The notes: generated by a model not told the origin, from the sequence alone. A stretch of 51,751 bases of DNA from Bacteroidales bacterium (GCA_017471025.1 JAFUWX010000046.1:1-51751); one strand, 5' to 3'; counted from the first letter of the stretch, positions 34,745 through 44,170 are shown. Numbers and translations: made by a program.

Positions 34745-36166
34745 ATGAAAAAGAATCTGATCCTGTCGGGTATCGCCCTCCTGGCGCTGCTCGCCTCCTG
34801 CGGAAAGCCGGGCGACCCCTCCGTGAATCCGGGCAATGACGGGCCGAAAGAACAGCCCTCGGGCAACGTTCCTACGGTGACCCTCACGGCCGACGCTTCC
34901 TTCGACCAGGCCTTCCTGGCGAAGGCGACCCTTACCCTGTCGGAGGTTTCCGCTTCCGACATCAATGTCAAGCTTGGCAATGCGACCGTCCAGGATGGAA
35001 AGTCCAGGGTCCCTGCCGACTACTCGAAATCCGTGACCATCCCCGCCGGGGAAAAGAGCCTGCAGATCGATCTGGAGGCCGACGTCATGGGCCTCAAGGA
35101 AGGCGATTACCAGTTCGCCCTGAAGATCAACTCGGCCGAGGGCGCGACGGTGGGGGATCCTTCCGTGGCGTATATCAATCTCAGCTATGTCTTCCTCCCG
35201 GAAGTCAACCTCTACAGCGACTCCCAGTTCGCCTCCACCTGCAAGGCCACCCTCACGGCGACCATCGCCAAGGCCCATGACAAGGATATCATCGTGCGGC
35301 TCGAACTGGATCCCGCTTCCCAGGCCCAGGTCTCCTTCGCCAAGGAAGTGACGATTCCCGCCGGAGAGACCAGCGCCGACACGGAAGTCACCGTCACCGT
35401 CCCTGCCGGTCTCGCGGCCGGCACCTATCCCGTGATCATCGGCATCGCTTCCGTCGAGAACGGCCGGGTCGGCGTCAGCCCGAAGGCTACCATCAACCTC
35501 AATTATCCCTTCAGCGCCCTGGTGACGATAGACGGGGAATTCGACGACTGGAAGGACGCCCTGGAGTGGGCCACCCCCAGCGGAGCCGATTATCAGGGAA
35601 TTCGGACGCTTAAACTTGCAGGTACGCCCAAAAAGTTGTATATTTACTTCGAAATCGTTGAGCCCTCACCGGATGATTTTGACATGTTCCCGATGCCTAT
35701 CGATATTTTCCTGGACAGCGACGGTAACTACGACACCGGCGGCAAGCTCGGGTCGATCGATAATGACCATCAGGTGCCCCCGTATGTGGATTCCGGCCTG
35801 AGCTGGTACATCGAGGTGGCCAATGTCCACCTGGGCAAAGACGATTACATCGACTTCACTTCCGGTGCCTACAAGTATAACGGAAAGGACAAAGACGGCA
35901 TCTTCAGCAAACTGGAGAACCAGACCGGCAATTATACTTCCAATGAGATTTTCGGGACGGGCACCCTGGGTGAAGACGGCATCGGCCGGATCGAGGTCCA
36001 GCTCGACAGGACCTACTTCGAGATCGTCGGAGAACAGGCCCGCGTCGGGATTAAACTCATGAACGGAAACAACAACTGGTCCTGCTACGGCCTTACCCCG
36101 GTAGGGTCGGGAAGCAACAAGGTGGATATGGCACTTATCAATCTCCCTGCATATGAAGCGAATTAA
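34745..36166 (+). CDS. Surface lipoprotein with two Ig-like domains and a C-terminal DOMON/CBM9-like domain (unit 2)
   Basis: This is a 473-residue lipoprotein (LLASCGK, cysteine 19), partner of 24437. Two Ig-like repeats with VTIPAGE strands and the xINL[SN]YxF endings occupy about residues 35-255. The binding domain starts at VTIDGEFDDWKDALEW and carries an acidic loop (PIDIFLDSDGNYDTGG) that could bind calcium. The first two domains align readily with unit 1, but the C-terminal domain shares little beyond its opening and a few strands. It overlaps the following DUF4838-like gene by 14 bases. Ligand capture at the surface is inferred from position. Confidence 0.83.
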   Translation: MKKNLILSGIALLALLASCGKPGDPSVNPGNDGPKEQPSGNVPTVTLTADASFDQAFLAKATLTLSEVSASDINVKLGNATVQDGKSRVPADYSKSVTIPAGEKSLQIDLEADVMGLKEGDYQFALKINSAEGATVGDPSVAYINLSYVFLPEVNLYSDSQFASTCKATLTATIAKAHDKDIIVRLELDPASQAQVSFAKEVTIPAGETSADTEVTVTVPAGLAAGTYPVIIGIASVENGRVGVSPKATINLNYPFSALVTIDGEFDDWKDALEWATPSGADYQGIRTLKLAGTPKKLYIYFEIVEPSPDDFDMFPMPIDIFLDSDGNYDTGGKLGSIDNDHQVPPYVDSGLSWYIEVANVHLGKDDYIDFTSGAYKYNGKDKDGIFSKLENQTGNYTSNEIFGTGTLGEDGIGRIEVQLDRTYFEIVGEQARVGIKLMNGNNNWSCYGLTPVGSGSNKVDMALINLPAYEAN

Positions 36167-37202
36167 CCTGTTTGCCGCCATCGCGGCCATCGCCCTGTCG
36201 GTGGGCGGATGCAAATCCAAAACGACCGAGGAACCTTTCTTCCAGCTGCGCGGCATCTGCGTCGCCTGGACGGACGTGGTCGCCGATCCTTCCATCATCG
36301 ACTGGCTCGGCATGATGAAGGAAACCGGGATGAACACCATCAGCATCTTCGGAAAGGACTATCAAAGCCCTGAATATTATGAGCTTAAGCAGAAGATCAT
36401 AGACATGGGCATCGACTTCGAGTACGAAGAGCACGGCATGACCTGGATGCTGCCCCGCGAGCTGTTTGCCGAGCATCCGGAATACTTCCGCATGGATGAG
36501 AACGGCAACCGTACCCCCGACTACAACGGCTGCCCTTCCTCCCAGGGCGCCCTGCAGGTCGTCTATGAGAACGTCAAGAAGATGGAGGCCCAGTACCGTC
36601 CCAGCAACCACAAGTACTACTTCTGGCTGAATGACGGCGGCGACAAGTGCCACTGCCCGGACTGCGAGCACATGAACCTGGCCGACCAGGGACTGCTCTT
36701 CGAGAACGCCATGATCAAGGGCCTGCGCGAGATCGACCCCGAGGCGATGCTGGCCCATCTGGCCTACGACAAGACGACCCCCGCCCCGACCTGCGTCAAG
36801 CCCGCGGAAGGCATCTTCCTGGAATATGCGCCCATCGACCGCTGCCACGAAGCGCCGCTGACCGACAGCACCGCGCGCTGGGCCGACCGTCCCCGGTGGT
36901 GCAACGGCGAGTATCTCCAGATGCTGAAGGACAACCTGGCCTGGTTCGGCGCGGAAAACGCCCAGGTGCTGGAATACTGGCTGGACGACTCCCTGTTCAG
37001 CATGTGGACCCGGCCGCAGCAGCCTGTGCGCTGGAGCAAGGAGGTCTTCGATGCGGACCTGGAGCTCTATGCCTCGCTGGGCATACGCAACATCACCTGC
37101 TACGGCGCGTGGATAGACGACTACTATGTAAAGACATACGGCGACATCTCCTTCGTCAAATACTACGGAGAGGCGCTGAGAGACTATAGACCCAAGAAAT
37201 AA
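36153..37202 (+). CDS. DUF4838-like lipoprotein, type 1 (unit 2)
   Basis: This is a 349-residue lipoprotein (SVGGCKS, cysteine 20) without a linker, so the barrel sits close to the membrane. It starts LRGICVAWTDV and has FEYEEHGMTWMLPRE, HPEYFRMD, NGCPSSQG, C166-x-C168-x2-C171, LAHLAY, FLEYAP and LEYWLDDSLFSMW. It is most similar to the gene at 25902: both have IDWxxxMKETGMNTISI and end with a DDYYxKTxG segment. The next gene starts in its stop codon (TAATG). The conserved acids in FLEYAP and LEYWLD are candidate catalytic residues if it is a glycosidase, which is inference. Confidence 0.75.
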   Translation: MKRINLFAAIAAIALSVGGCKSKTTEEPFFQLRGICVAWTDVVADPSIIDWLGMMKETGMNTISIFGKDYQSPEYYELKQKIIDMGIDFEYEEHGMTWMLPRELFAEHPEYFRMDENGNRTPDYNGCPSSQGALQVVYENVKKMEAQYRPSNHKYYFWLNDGGDKCHCPDCEHMNLADQGLLFENAMIKGLREIDPEAMLAHLAYDKTTPAPTCVKPAEGIFLEYAPIDRCHEAPLTDSTARWADRPRWCNGEYLQMLKDNLAWFGAENAQVLEYWLDDSLFSMWTRPQQPVRWSKEVFDADLELYASLGIRNITCYGAWIDDYYVKTYGDISFVKYYGEALRDYRPKK

Positions 37203-38329
37203 TGAAGAAATTCTTTTTGGCAGTCCTGGCTGCGGCCGTCCTCCTTTCCTGTTCCGGGAAGGAGGACTATGCCGACGCCAGAAGCGGATGGGAAGACATG
37301 TTCAAGCCGGTGGAGGTCCCCGACGAGAGTGAGGACCCCGACGACAGCTATGATCCCGCCAGCGGCGAGAAATGGTTCAAGATGATCGGCATCATCTGCT
37401 GCTGGACGGATGTGGCCCGGCGCAGCAAGCTGGATTATATCGAAATCGCCGAGCGCACCGGCATCAACACCTTCAGCATTTACAATTTCCCCATGGACTC
37501 GGATACATGGACGGCCTACAGCGGCGAATGCGCCAAGAAAGGCATCGACATCGAATTCGAGGAGCACATGCTGGGCTGGCTGCTGCCGCGCGACCTTTTC
37601 GGCGAGCATCCCGAGTATTACCGGATGGACAAGAACGGCAACCGCAACAACGACTACAACGGCTGCCCGTCCAGCCAGGAGGCCCTGGACATTATCCGCG
37701 AGAGGGCCAAGATCATCGCCGAAAGGTACCGTTCCACCAACAACAAATACTACTGCTGGATGGACGATACCGGGGATATCTGCCATTGCCCCCAGTGCAA
37801 GGACCTCAGCCCCGCCGACCAGGCGCTGACCTTCGAAAACGTGATCATCGAGGGCCTGCGGGCCGTCAATCCGGATGCCATGCTGGCCCATCTGGCCTAT
37901 TACAACACCGTTGAGGCCCCGACCAAGGTGAAGCCGGCGGAAGGGATTTTCCTGGAATTCGCCCCGATCGACCGGGACCACTACCACCCCATGTCGGACA
38001 CCTTCGCTTCCGGCAAGGACGGACGCACCCACGGGCAGTATCTCAAGGCCCTGGGGGACAACCTCAAGGTGTTCCCGAAAGAGACGGCCCAGGTGCTGGA
38101 GTACTGGCTGGACTGCTCGCTGTTCAGCGGTTGGGACGAAAGCAACCTCAAGGAAGTGGCCTGGAACCAGAAGCTGTTCGAGGACGATGTGGACACCTAT
38201 GCCTCCTACGGCATCCGCAACATCACCACATACACTTCCTACATCAGCGCCAAATACGTGGAGAAGTTCGGATACCCCGACTGCATAGACAAATATGCCA
38301 CATATTTGCGCGATTACGTAAAAAAGTAG
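37202..38329 (+). CDS. DUF4838-like lipoprotein, type 2 (unit 2)
   Basis: This is a 375-residue lipoprotein (VLLSCSGK, cysteine 17) with a short acidic linker (about 35-58, rich in Asp, Glu and Pro), then the barrel: MIGIICCWTDVARRSKLDY, FEEHMLGWLLPRD, HPEYYRMD, NGCPSSQ, C194-x-C196-x2-C199, LAHLAY, FLEFAP and LEYWLDCSLFSGW. The GGD before the cysteine cluster of the other copies is TGD here. It is the partner of the gene at 26945, sharing the linker and the WxxxxLFxDD segment. It is the last gene of the duplicated unit. A promoter for the next gene overlaps its 3' end. Confidence 0.75.
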   Translation: MKKFFLAVLAAAVLLSCSGKEDYADARSGWEDMFKPVEVPDESEDPDDSYDPASGEKWFKMIGIICCWTDVARRSKLDYIEIAERTGINTFSIYNFPMDSDTWTAYSGECAKKGIDIEFEEHMLGWLLPRDLFGEHPEYYRMDKNGNRNNDYNGCPSSQEALDIIRERAKIIAERYRSTNNKYYCWMDDTGDICHCPQCKDLSPADQALTFENVIIEGLRAVNPDAMLAHLAYYNTVEAPTKVKPAEGIFLEFAPIDRDHYHPMSDTFASGKDGRTHGQYLKALGDNLKVFPKETAQVLEYWLDCSLFSGWDESNLKEVAWNQKLFEDDVDTYASYGIRNITTYTSYISAKYVEKFGYPDCIDKYATYLRDYVKK

Positions 38330-38337
38330 TATCTTTG
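38305..38337 (+). promoter_or_regulatory. Promoter of the DUF5107-TPR gene
   Basis: TTTG at 38305-38308 and an exact -7 element TATCTTTG at 38330-38337 are separated by 21 bases, and the start codon is at 38358. The -33 lies inside the 3' end of the preceding gene. This suggests that the DUF5107 gene can be transcribed independently of the sigma-controlled unit. Confidence 0.6.
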
Positions 38338-38357
38338 GGAAAAGACGTTCAAGCACT

Positions 38358-41267
38358 ATGAAAAAGAGTTTGGTATTGCTGTTTCTGCTGTCATGCATCA
38401 TGGCGGCGGCCCAGACGGTGTCGGTGAAAGACACGGTGATCAGAACCTATAACTTCTCCGACCCCGATCCGGTCGCCCGGACCGACAGGGTCTATCCGTA
38501 CACCCGTTTCAACCATTTCGATTTCCAGGGCGCGGACCGCACCTGGAAGATGGTCGTCCTGGAGAACGAGTATCTCCGGGTGAAGATTTTCCCCGAAATC
38601 GGCGGCAAGGTCTGGTCCATCTACGACAAGAAGCAGGGCAAGGAGATGTTCTATGACAACGACGTGGTGAAATTCCGCGAGATTTCCCTGCGCGGTCCCT
38701 GGACCAGCGGCGGTATTGAATTCAACTACGGCGTCATCGGCCATGCCCCTTCCTGCGCCCACCCGGTGGACTGGAAGACAGTCAACAACCCGGACGGGAG
38801 CGTCAGCTGCTACATCGGCGTCACGGAACTGCTTTCGGGCAGTCGCTGGGCGGTGGAAATCAACCTCCCGAAAGATGCCGTCTGGGTGAGGACGCGTTCG
38901 TTCTGGCACAACTACTCCGGTGAGTATCAGCCTTATTACACCTGGGCGAACTCCGGCGTCACCGCCACGGACGACATGCAGATCATCTACCCGGCGGACT
39001 ACACCATCGGGCACAACGGCAAGACCACACCTTTCCCCTACGACGAAGGCCGCGACCTGCGCCTGTACAGCGACCAGCGCTTCGGCATGGACAAATCCTT
39101 CCATCCCGGCGGTTCGCACAAGGGCTATTTCGGTGTCTATTGGCCTTCGGACGATTTCGGCATGCTCCATTTCGCCCTTCGCGACGAGAAACTGGGCCGG
39201 AAGTATTTCTCCTGGGCCCAGTCCGAGCAGGGAAACATCTGGGTGGACCTCCTGACGGACGGAAGGCCGCAATACGTCGAGCTCCAGAGCGGCAGGCTGT
39301 TCAACCAGAACGACCTGTCCAGCGTCCAGACGCCGTATAAGCAATTCCTCTTCACGCCTTTCGGCACGGATGAATGGAACGAGTACTGGCTTCCTTTCGC
39401 CGGCATCGGCGGCGTGGCCGATATGACGCTGCGGGCCGTGGTCAATGTGACCGAATCCGCCGGCAAGACGACGGTGGCCATCTATCCCCTCCAGAAGCTC
39501 ATGGGCCAGCTGGTTATCGCGGACGCTTCCGGCAAGATCCTCTCTTCGGAGGCCTGCACGCTGAAGCCTTCCGAGACCTTCTCCAAGACCTATAGCTTCG
39601 CCTCCGCCCCGGCCGTCATCACGGTGGACGGCAAGAAGATTTATTCCGCAGACAGCCAGGCCACCGACCGTCCGCATACCATCAATCCCGGCTTCAGCCT
39701 GGAGAGCGCGCGCGGACAGGCGGCATGGGCCTCCTATCTGTTCGGCATGCGGGAATATCCCCGCGCCGAGGAGAAGGCGGACAAGGCCCTGTCCCTCGAT
39801 CCCACCCTCGTGGAGGCGCTGTTCATCAAGGGCATGCTGCTCTCCCGCCGGCTGGACTACGAAGGCGCATACGCGTGCTACAACAAGATTCTCGCGATTG
39901 ACGAATATAACCCTGCGGCCAATTACAACAGCGGCATCGTGGCCCTGCGTCTGGGGAAGGTCTATGACGCCCTGGACCGTTTCGAACTGGCTGCCCTGAC
40001 CACGGAGCTCCGCAGCGCGGCGTACACCCGTCTGGCCGAAGTCTTTTTCAAGGAAGGCGAGAAGGAACTGGCCGCCGACTATGCACGCAAGAGCCTCGTG
40101 GGCAATGCCAACAACATCTCCGCCCTGCAGATTCTCTACCAGGTCGCCCAGGATCCGAAGATCCTGGACAGGATTTCCGTCCTGGACCCGCTGTGCCATT
40201 TCCCCGATATCGAAAAGATGCTCTCCGGAAAACTTTCTTCCGGTGCGCTCGACGCTTCGATTTCCGAGGAACTGAAGCTACAGAATTATTACGAATATGC
40301 CGTATTCTACCATAACCTGGGTCTGGACGAAAAGGCCCTGGATGTGCTGGAGGCGGCCAAGGAAAGCGATATCCTGCTTGCGTTGTGGAAGGCTTGGTTC
40401 AAGGGTGACGCCTCCCTGATCGGTCCCGCGGAAGACGCCAAGCTTGATTTCGTGTTCCCTTCCCGCGAGCTTTCCGCGCAGGTGCTGTCCTGGGCTGTCG
40501 AAAACGGCGGTGGCTGGAAGAGCAAATACCTGCTGGCCATGCTGAAGGATGCGCTCGGAGACAAGGCCGGCGCCCGCGGCCTGCTGGATGACGAGAACAC
40601 CGGCTATGCCCCGTATTATGCCTACCGGGCTACGCTGAGCGGCAGCCGCGCCGACCTCGAAAAAGCCTTCTCGCTCGATCCGGATCAGTGGCGGTACCGC
40701 AACAACCTGGCGAAGAAATATTACGACGAAGGCAACTACCAGAAGGCCATCGAGTTGACGGAGAAGTTCTATAACAAGAACAAGGAAAACTTCCATGTGG
40801 GCGACACCTATGCGAAGAGCCTGATCGCGGCCGGTCAGTATGACAAGGCCGAGAAGGTACTCGACGGCATCCGGATCCTTCCTTTCGAGGGCCAGAGCGG
40901 CAGCCGTGTGCTGTATCGCAACGTGAAGCTGCACCAGGCGGCGGCGCTCGCCGACAAGGGCAAGACGAAGGCGGCCCTGGCCAAGGTTGCCCAGGCCCGG
41001 ATATGGCCCACGTCCCTCGGCGTAGGCAAGCCTTATGACGACCTCGTGGACGAACGGACGGAGGATTGGCTCGACGCCGTCCTGTATGCCCGTCTGGGCG
41101 ATGAGGCGAAGGCTGCCGAATATCTGGACAAACTCGCTGCAAAGGACCCTGCGAACGACTGGAAAGGCCTGTATGACAAGGCGATGACCAAGTCGGGCAA
41201 GAAGTATCCCGCCCTGGTACCCCTGGTCAAGACCGGCGACGTCCCGGTGGACAAGAAGTTATTCTAG
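38358..41267 (+). CDS. DUF5107 domain protein with TPR repeats, exported
   Basis: This is a 969-residue protein with a signal peptide ([19 protein letters not shown]). Residues about 35-330 form a DUF5107-type, galactose-mutarotase-like beta domain ([55 protein letters not shown]). From about 440 to the end there are TPR-like helical repeats ([60 protein letters not shown]). Proteins of this build occur widely in Bacteroidetes carbohydrate loci. The mutarotase fold suggests sugar binding or processing, with TPRs for protein contact. It follows unit 2 with the same orientation but has its own promoter and terminator. Confidence 0.85.
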   Translation: MKKSLVLLFLLSCIMAAAQTVSVKDTVIRTYNFSDPDPVARTDRVYPYTRFNHFDFQGADRTWKMVVLENEYLRVKIFPEIGGKVWSIYDKKQGKEMFYDNDVVKFREISLRGPWTSGGIEFNYGVIGHAPSCAHPVDWKTVNNPDGSVSCYIGVTELLSGSRWAVEINLPKDAVWVRTRSFWHNYSGEYQPYYTWANSGVTATDDMQIIYPADYTIGHNGKTTPFPYDEGRDLRLYSDQRFGMDKSFHPGGSHKGYFGVYWPSDDFGMLHFALRDEKLGRKYFSWAQSEQGNIWVDLLTDGRPQYVELQSGRLFNQNDLSSVQTPYKQFLFTPFGTDEWNEYWLPFAGIGGVADMTLRAVVNVTESAGKTTVAIYPLQKLMGQLVIADASGKILSSEACTLKPSETFSKTYSFASAPAVITVDGKKIYSADSQATDRPHTINPGFSLESARGQAAWASYLFGMREYPRAEEKADKALSLDPTLVEALFIKGMLLSRRLDYEGAYACYNKILAIDEYNPAANYNSGIVALRLGKVYDALDRFELAALTTELRSAAYTRLAEVFFKEGEKELAADYARKSLVGNANNISALQILYQVAQDPKILDRISVLDPLCHFPDIEKMLSGKLSSGALDASISEELKLQNYYEYAVFYHNLGLDEKALDVLEAAKESDILLALWKAWFKGDASLIGPAEDAKLDFVFPSRELSAQVLSWAVENGGGWKSKYLLAMLKDALGDKAGARGLLDDENTGYAPYYAYRATLSGSRADLEKAFSLDPDQWRYRNNLAKKYYDEGNYQKAIELTEKFYNKNKENFHVGDTYAKSLIAAGQYDKAEKVLDGIRILPFEGQSGSRVLYRNVKLHQAAALADKGKTKAALAKVAQARIWPTSLGVGKPYDDLVDERTEDWLDAVLYARLGDEAKAAEYLDKLAAKDPANDWKGLYDKAMTKSGKKYPALVPLVKTGDVPVDKKLF

Positions 41268-41272
41268 GTCAG

Positions 41273-41309
41273 AAAAATTCCGGAGTTATTTGGTATTCCG
41301 GAGTTTTTT
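41273..41309 (+). terminator. Terminator after the DUF5107-TPR gene
   Basis: The arms AAAAATTCCGGA and TCCGGAGTTTTTT pair over 12 positions, including one T-G wobble, with a loop of about 10 bases, and the 3' arm ends in six T. The hairpin starts 6 bases after the stop codon. It overlaps the -33 element of the rpsO promoter. Confidence 0.75.
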
Positions 41310-41320
41310 CTCTACCTTTG
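41289..41320 (+). promoter_or_regulatory. Promoter of rpsO-pnp
   Basis: TTTG at 41289-41292 and an exact -7 element TACCTTTG at 41313-41320 are separated by 20 bases. The downstream sequence CACCGCAAAA is typical of Bacteroidetes ribosomal gene starts. The rpsO start codon is at 41381. Confidence 0.75.
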
Positions 41321-41330
41321 CACCGCAAAA

Positions 41331-41348
41331 TTCCGCAGGGGTGCGGAA
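41331..41348 (+). promoter_or_regulatory. Leader hairpin of rpsO
   Basis: The perfect arms TTCCGCA and TGCGGAA with loop GGGG lie in the 5' leader, 32 bases before the rpsO start codon. Ribosomal protein S15 genes in other bacteria are controlled by S15 binding to the leader, so this hairpin is a candidate autoregulatory site. That role is inferred. Confidence 0.4.
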
Positions 41349-41380
41349 ATGCATATTTATTAACCAAAAACTTTTGCAAG

Positions 41381-41656
41381 ATGGCTGAATATTTGATGCC
41401 TGAAAAGAAGCAAGAGATTTTCGCGAAGTACGGGAAGTCCAATACGGACACCGGCTCTCCTGAGAGTCAGGTTGCTTTATTCTCCTACCGTATCGCTCAC
41501 CTCACCGAGCACGTGAAGAAGAACAAGAAGGATGTTGTCACCCGCCGTTCTCTGCTCCGTCTCGTAGGTAAAAGACGTCAGCTTCTGGACTACCTCCAGA
41601 AAGTCGACATCGAGAGATACAGAGCTATCATCAAGGAGCTGGGTCTCCGCCGATAA
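41381..41656 (+). CDS. rpsO: 30S ribosomal protein S15
   Basis: This is a 91-residue small-subunit protein that binds 16S rRNA early in assembly. The start at 41381 ([14 protein letters not shown]) matches the family N-terminus; the frame continues upstream but only through the leader. Family blocks are [31 protein letters not shown] and [20 protein letters not shown], ending in ELGLRR. It is followed by a terminator and pnp, the same gene order as in many other bacteria. Confidence 0.98.
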   Translation: MAEYLMPEKKQEIFAKYGKSNTDTGSPESQVALFSYRIAHLTEHVKKNKKDVVTRRSLLRLVGKRRQLLDYLQKVDIERYRAIIKELGLRR

Positions 41657-41677
41657 GACAATACGGAAGGAAGCTGA

Positions 41678-41710
41678 GGGACTGGTCACAAACTGGACCG
41701 TCCCTTTTTT
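41678..41710 (+). terminator. Terminator between rpsO and pnp
   Basis: GGGAC(T)GGTC pairs with GACCGTCCC (nine pairs, one bulged T) around an 8-base loop, followed by TTTTTT. It starts 22 bases after the rpsO stop. It would reduce read-through from rpsO into pnp. Confidence 0.85.
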
Positions 41711-41760
41711 CGTAGCAAAATCATCGGCCCCGCGCGGGCCACACAGAATATTTAATTTTA

Positions 41761-41785
41761 TATTGCATTGACGGTCAATGCAATA
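41761..41785 (+). promoter_or_regulatory. Perfect 12-base inverted repeat in the pnp leader
   Basis: TATTGCATTGAC and GTCAATGCAATA are exact reverse complements around a single G, 19 bases before the pnp start codon. As RNA it would form an 11-pair hairpin with a three-base loop, close enough to affect ribosome entry. As DNA it is a strong operator-like palindrome. In E. coli the pnp leader hairpin is the site of autocontrol; a similar role here is inferred. Confidence 0.55.
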
Positions 41786-41803
41786 GCGGTAAAAGACGTA
41801 AGA

Positions 41804-44158
41804 ATGAACATTATCAAAAAAACCATCGAGTTGTCCGACGGAAGGACAATCGAAATCGAGACCGGAAAAGTCGCCAAACAGGCGGACGGCTCCGCAGTCG
41901 TCCGGATGGGAGGCACCATGCTCCTCGCCACGGTGACCTGCGCCAAGGAAGTGACCGAAGGGACGGATTTCCTGCCCCTCCAGGTAGATTACAAAGAGAA
42001 ATTCTACTCCGCGGGCCGTTTCCCGGGAGGTTTCATGAAGAGAGAGGGCAAGGCCTCCGACGCCGAAGTGCTGACTGCCCGTCTGGTGGACCGCGCCCTG
42101 CGTCCCCTGTTCCCGGATGATTTCCACCTGGCCGTATTCGTGACCATCTGGCTGATCTCCGCCGAGAAAGATATCCAGCCCGACGCCCTCGCCGGCCTCG
42201 CTGCTTCCGCAGCCCTCGCTTCCAGCGACCTGCCGTTCCTCGGACCGATTTCCGAGGTCCGCGTCGCCCGTATCGGCGGCGAATTCAAGATCAACCCCAA
42301 CTTCTCCGAGATGGAGGACGCCGACCTGGAACTGATGGTCGCGGCCACCGAGGAGAACATCATGATGGTGGAAGGCGAAATGAAAGAGGTTACCGAGGAT
42401 GTCATGCTCGAGGCCATCAAGTTCGCCCACGAAGAAATCAAGAAGCAGTGCCGCGTCCAGAAGGAACTGAACGTGGAATGCGGCAAGACCGTCAAGCGCG
42501 ACTATCCGCACGACGAGCAGGACGAAGACCTCCGCAAGGCCGTCCACGATTTCTGCTATGACAAGTGCTATGCCCTCGCCAAGGCTGCCAAGCCCAAGCA
42601 GGAGCGTACCGCCGGTTTCGAGCAGATCAAGGCCGATTTCCTGGCCACCCTGTCCGAAGAGGACCAGGAGGCGAAGGCCGCGATGGTCGATCGTTACTAT
42701 GCCCATGAGGAGAAGGAAGCCATGCGCAACCTTATCCTCGACGAAGGACTGCGCCTGGACGGCCGCGGCACCACCGAGGTGCGTCCGATCTGGTGCGAGG
42801 TCGATTGCCTGCCCTGCGCCCACGGCAGCGCTATCTTCACCCGTGGCGAGACCCAGGCCCTGGCGTCCGTGACGCTCGGTACCAAGCTCGATATGAAGGA
42901 AATGGACGAAGTGCTGGTCCAGGAGACCCAGCAGTTCACCCTGCATTATAACTTCCCGCCTTTCGCCACCGGCGAGGCCAAGGCCCAGCGCGGCGTCGGA
43001 CGCCGTGAGGTCGGTCATGGCAACCTGGCCTGGCGTGCTCTCAAGGCGGTCATGCCCACCCAGCCGGAATTCCCGTACGCCGTGCGCGTCGTTTCCGATA
43101 TCCTCGAATCCAACGGTTCCTCTTCCCAGGCTTCCATTTGCGGCGGCTGCCTCGCCCTGATGGATGCCGGCGTCAAGATCCGCAAGCCGGTCGCCGGCGT
43201 GGCGATGGGTCTCATCACGGATGCCGAGCGCCCGAATGACCGTTATGCCATCCTCACCGATATCCTCGGCGACGAGGACCATCTCGGTGACATGGACTTC
43301 AAGGTGGCCGGTACCAAGGACGGTATCACCGCTACCCAGATGGATATCAAGGTCGATGGCCTTTCCTACGAGGTCCTCGAAAAAGCCCTGGAGCAGGCCC
43401 GTCAGGGACGCCTCCACATCATGGGCGAAATGATGAAGACCATCAGCGAGCCGCGTGAGGACTACAAGCCCTTCGTGCCCCGCATCATCCAGATCGAGAT
43501 TCCTTCCGAGTTCATCGGTGCCGTTATCGGCAAGGGTGGTGAGACCATCCAGGGCCTCCAGAAGGAGACCGGTACGACCATCACCATCGAAGAGGTGGAC
43601 AACGGTCAGGGTGGCACCAAGGGTGTCGTCGATATCTTCGGTACCGACAAGGCTTCCATGGATGCCGCACTCGAGCGCATCAACCAGATTTGCGCCGTTC
43701 CTGAGGTCGGTGAGGTCTATCATGGCAAGGTGGTCTCCATCCTGGAGTTCGGTGCCTTCATCGAGATCCTCCCGGGCAAGGAAGGCCTGCTGCATGTGTC
43801 CGAGATTGCTTGGAACAAGACCGAGAACGTCGAAGACGTGCTGAAGGTCGGTGACGAGGTCGATGTGAAGCTCCTCGAAATCGACGCCAAGACGGGCAAG
43901 ATGCGCCTGTCGATGCGTGCCCTGCAGGAGAAACCCGAAGGTTATGTCGAGCCGGAGCGCAGGCCCCGTGGCGGCAACGGCCGTGGCGAAGGACGACGGG
44001 GTGAAGGCCGTCGCGGTGAGGATCGTCCGCGTCGCAACGACGACCGCAGAGGTGGCGACCGCCCTCGCCGCAGCGAGGGAAAAGGCGAGCGCCGCGACTT
44101 CCGTAAGCCGAAGTCCGAGGGAGAAAGCAGCGCGCCCAGCGAGCCTGAAATCTTCTAA
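41804..44158 (+). CDS. pnp: Polynucleotide phosphorylase (PNPase)
   Basis: This 784-residue enzyme degrades RNA 3'-to-5' using phosphate. The start at 41804 ([20 protein letters not shown]) gives the normal N-terminus. There are two RNase PH domains: the first with [20 protein letters not shown], the second with [16 protein letters not shown] and FTRGETQAL segments, [15 protein letters not shown] and [16 protein letters not shown] domain ([16 protein letters not shown], about 570-625) and an S1 domain ([20 protein letters not shown], about 640-710) follow. The last 70 residues are rich in Arg and Gly ([14 protein letters not shown]), a basic tail that probably adds RNA binding. It follows rpsO in the conserved order and has its own leader hairpin and terminator. 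Confidence 0.98.
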   Translation: MNIIKKTIELSDGRTIEIETGKVAKQADGSAVVRMGGTMLLATVTCAKEVTEGTDFLPLQVDYKEKFYSAGRFPGGFMKREGKASDAEVLTARLVDRALRPLFPDDFHLAVFVTIWLISAEKDIQPDALAGLAASAALASSDLPFLGPISEVRVARIGGEFKINPNFSEMEDADLELMVAATEENIMMVEGEMKEVTEDVMLEAIKFAHEEIKKQCRVQKELNVECGKTVKRDYPHDEQDEDLRKAVHDFCYDKCYALAKAAKPKQERTAGFEQIKADFLATLSEEDQEAKAAMVDRYYAHEEKEAMRNLILDEGLRLDGRGTTEVRPIWCEVDCLPCAHGSAIFTRGETQALASVTLGTKLDMKEMDEVLVQETQQFTLHYNFPPFATGEAKAQRGVGRREVGHGNLAWRALKAVMPTQPEFPYAVRVVSDILESNGSSSQASICGGCLALMDAGVKIRKPVAGVAMGLITDAERPNDRYAILTDILGDEDHLGDMDFKVAGTKDGITATQMDIKVDGLSYEVLEKALEQARQGRLHIMGEMMKTISEPREDYKPFVPRIIQIEIPSEFIGAVIGKGGETIQGLQKETGTTITIEEVDNGQGGTKGVVDIFGTDKASMDAALERINQICAVPEVGEVYHGKVVSILEFGAFIEILPGKEGLLHVSEIAWNKTENVEDVLKVGDEVDVKLLEIDAKTGKMRLSMRALQEKPEGYVEPERRPRGGNGRGEGRRGEGRRGEDRPRRNDDRRGGDRPRRSEGKGERRDFRKPKSEGESSAPSEPEIF

Positions 44159-44170
44159 ACCCAGATAACA

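Larger units (their letters stand above)
28126..38329 (+). repeat. Tandem duplicated uptake unit, copy 2
   Basis: This is the second copy of the seven-gene unit, starting one base inside the last gene of copy 1. Gene order, orientation, short spacings, the fecR promoter motif and the stop/start overlaps (TAATG between the two DUF4838-like genes) are all repeated. Copy 2 has no separate promoter before its sigma gene. Confidence 0.9.

Noticed and set aside
41726..41743. GGCCC/GGGCC hairpin in the pnp leader considered as a terminator
   Set aside because: No T run follows, and a better terminator is present just upstream at 41678-41710.
41477..43795. Long minus-strand open frame opposite rpsO and pnp
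   Set aside because: It is antisense to two conserved housekeeping genes, with repetitive LDLG/HLG-type composition and no family match.
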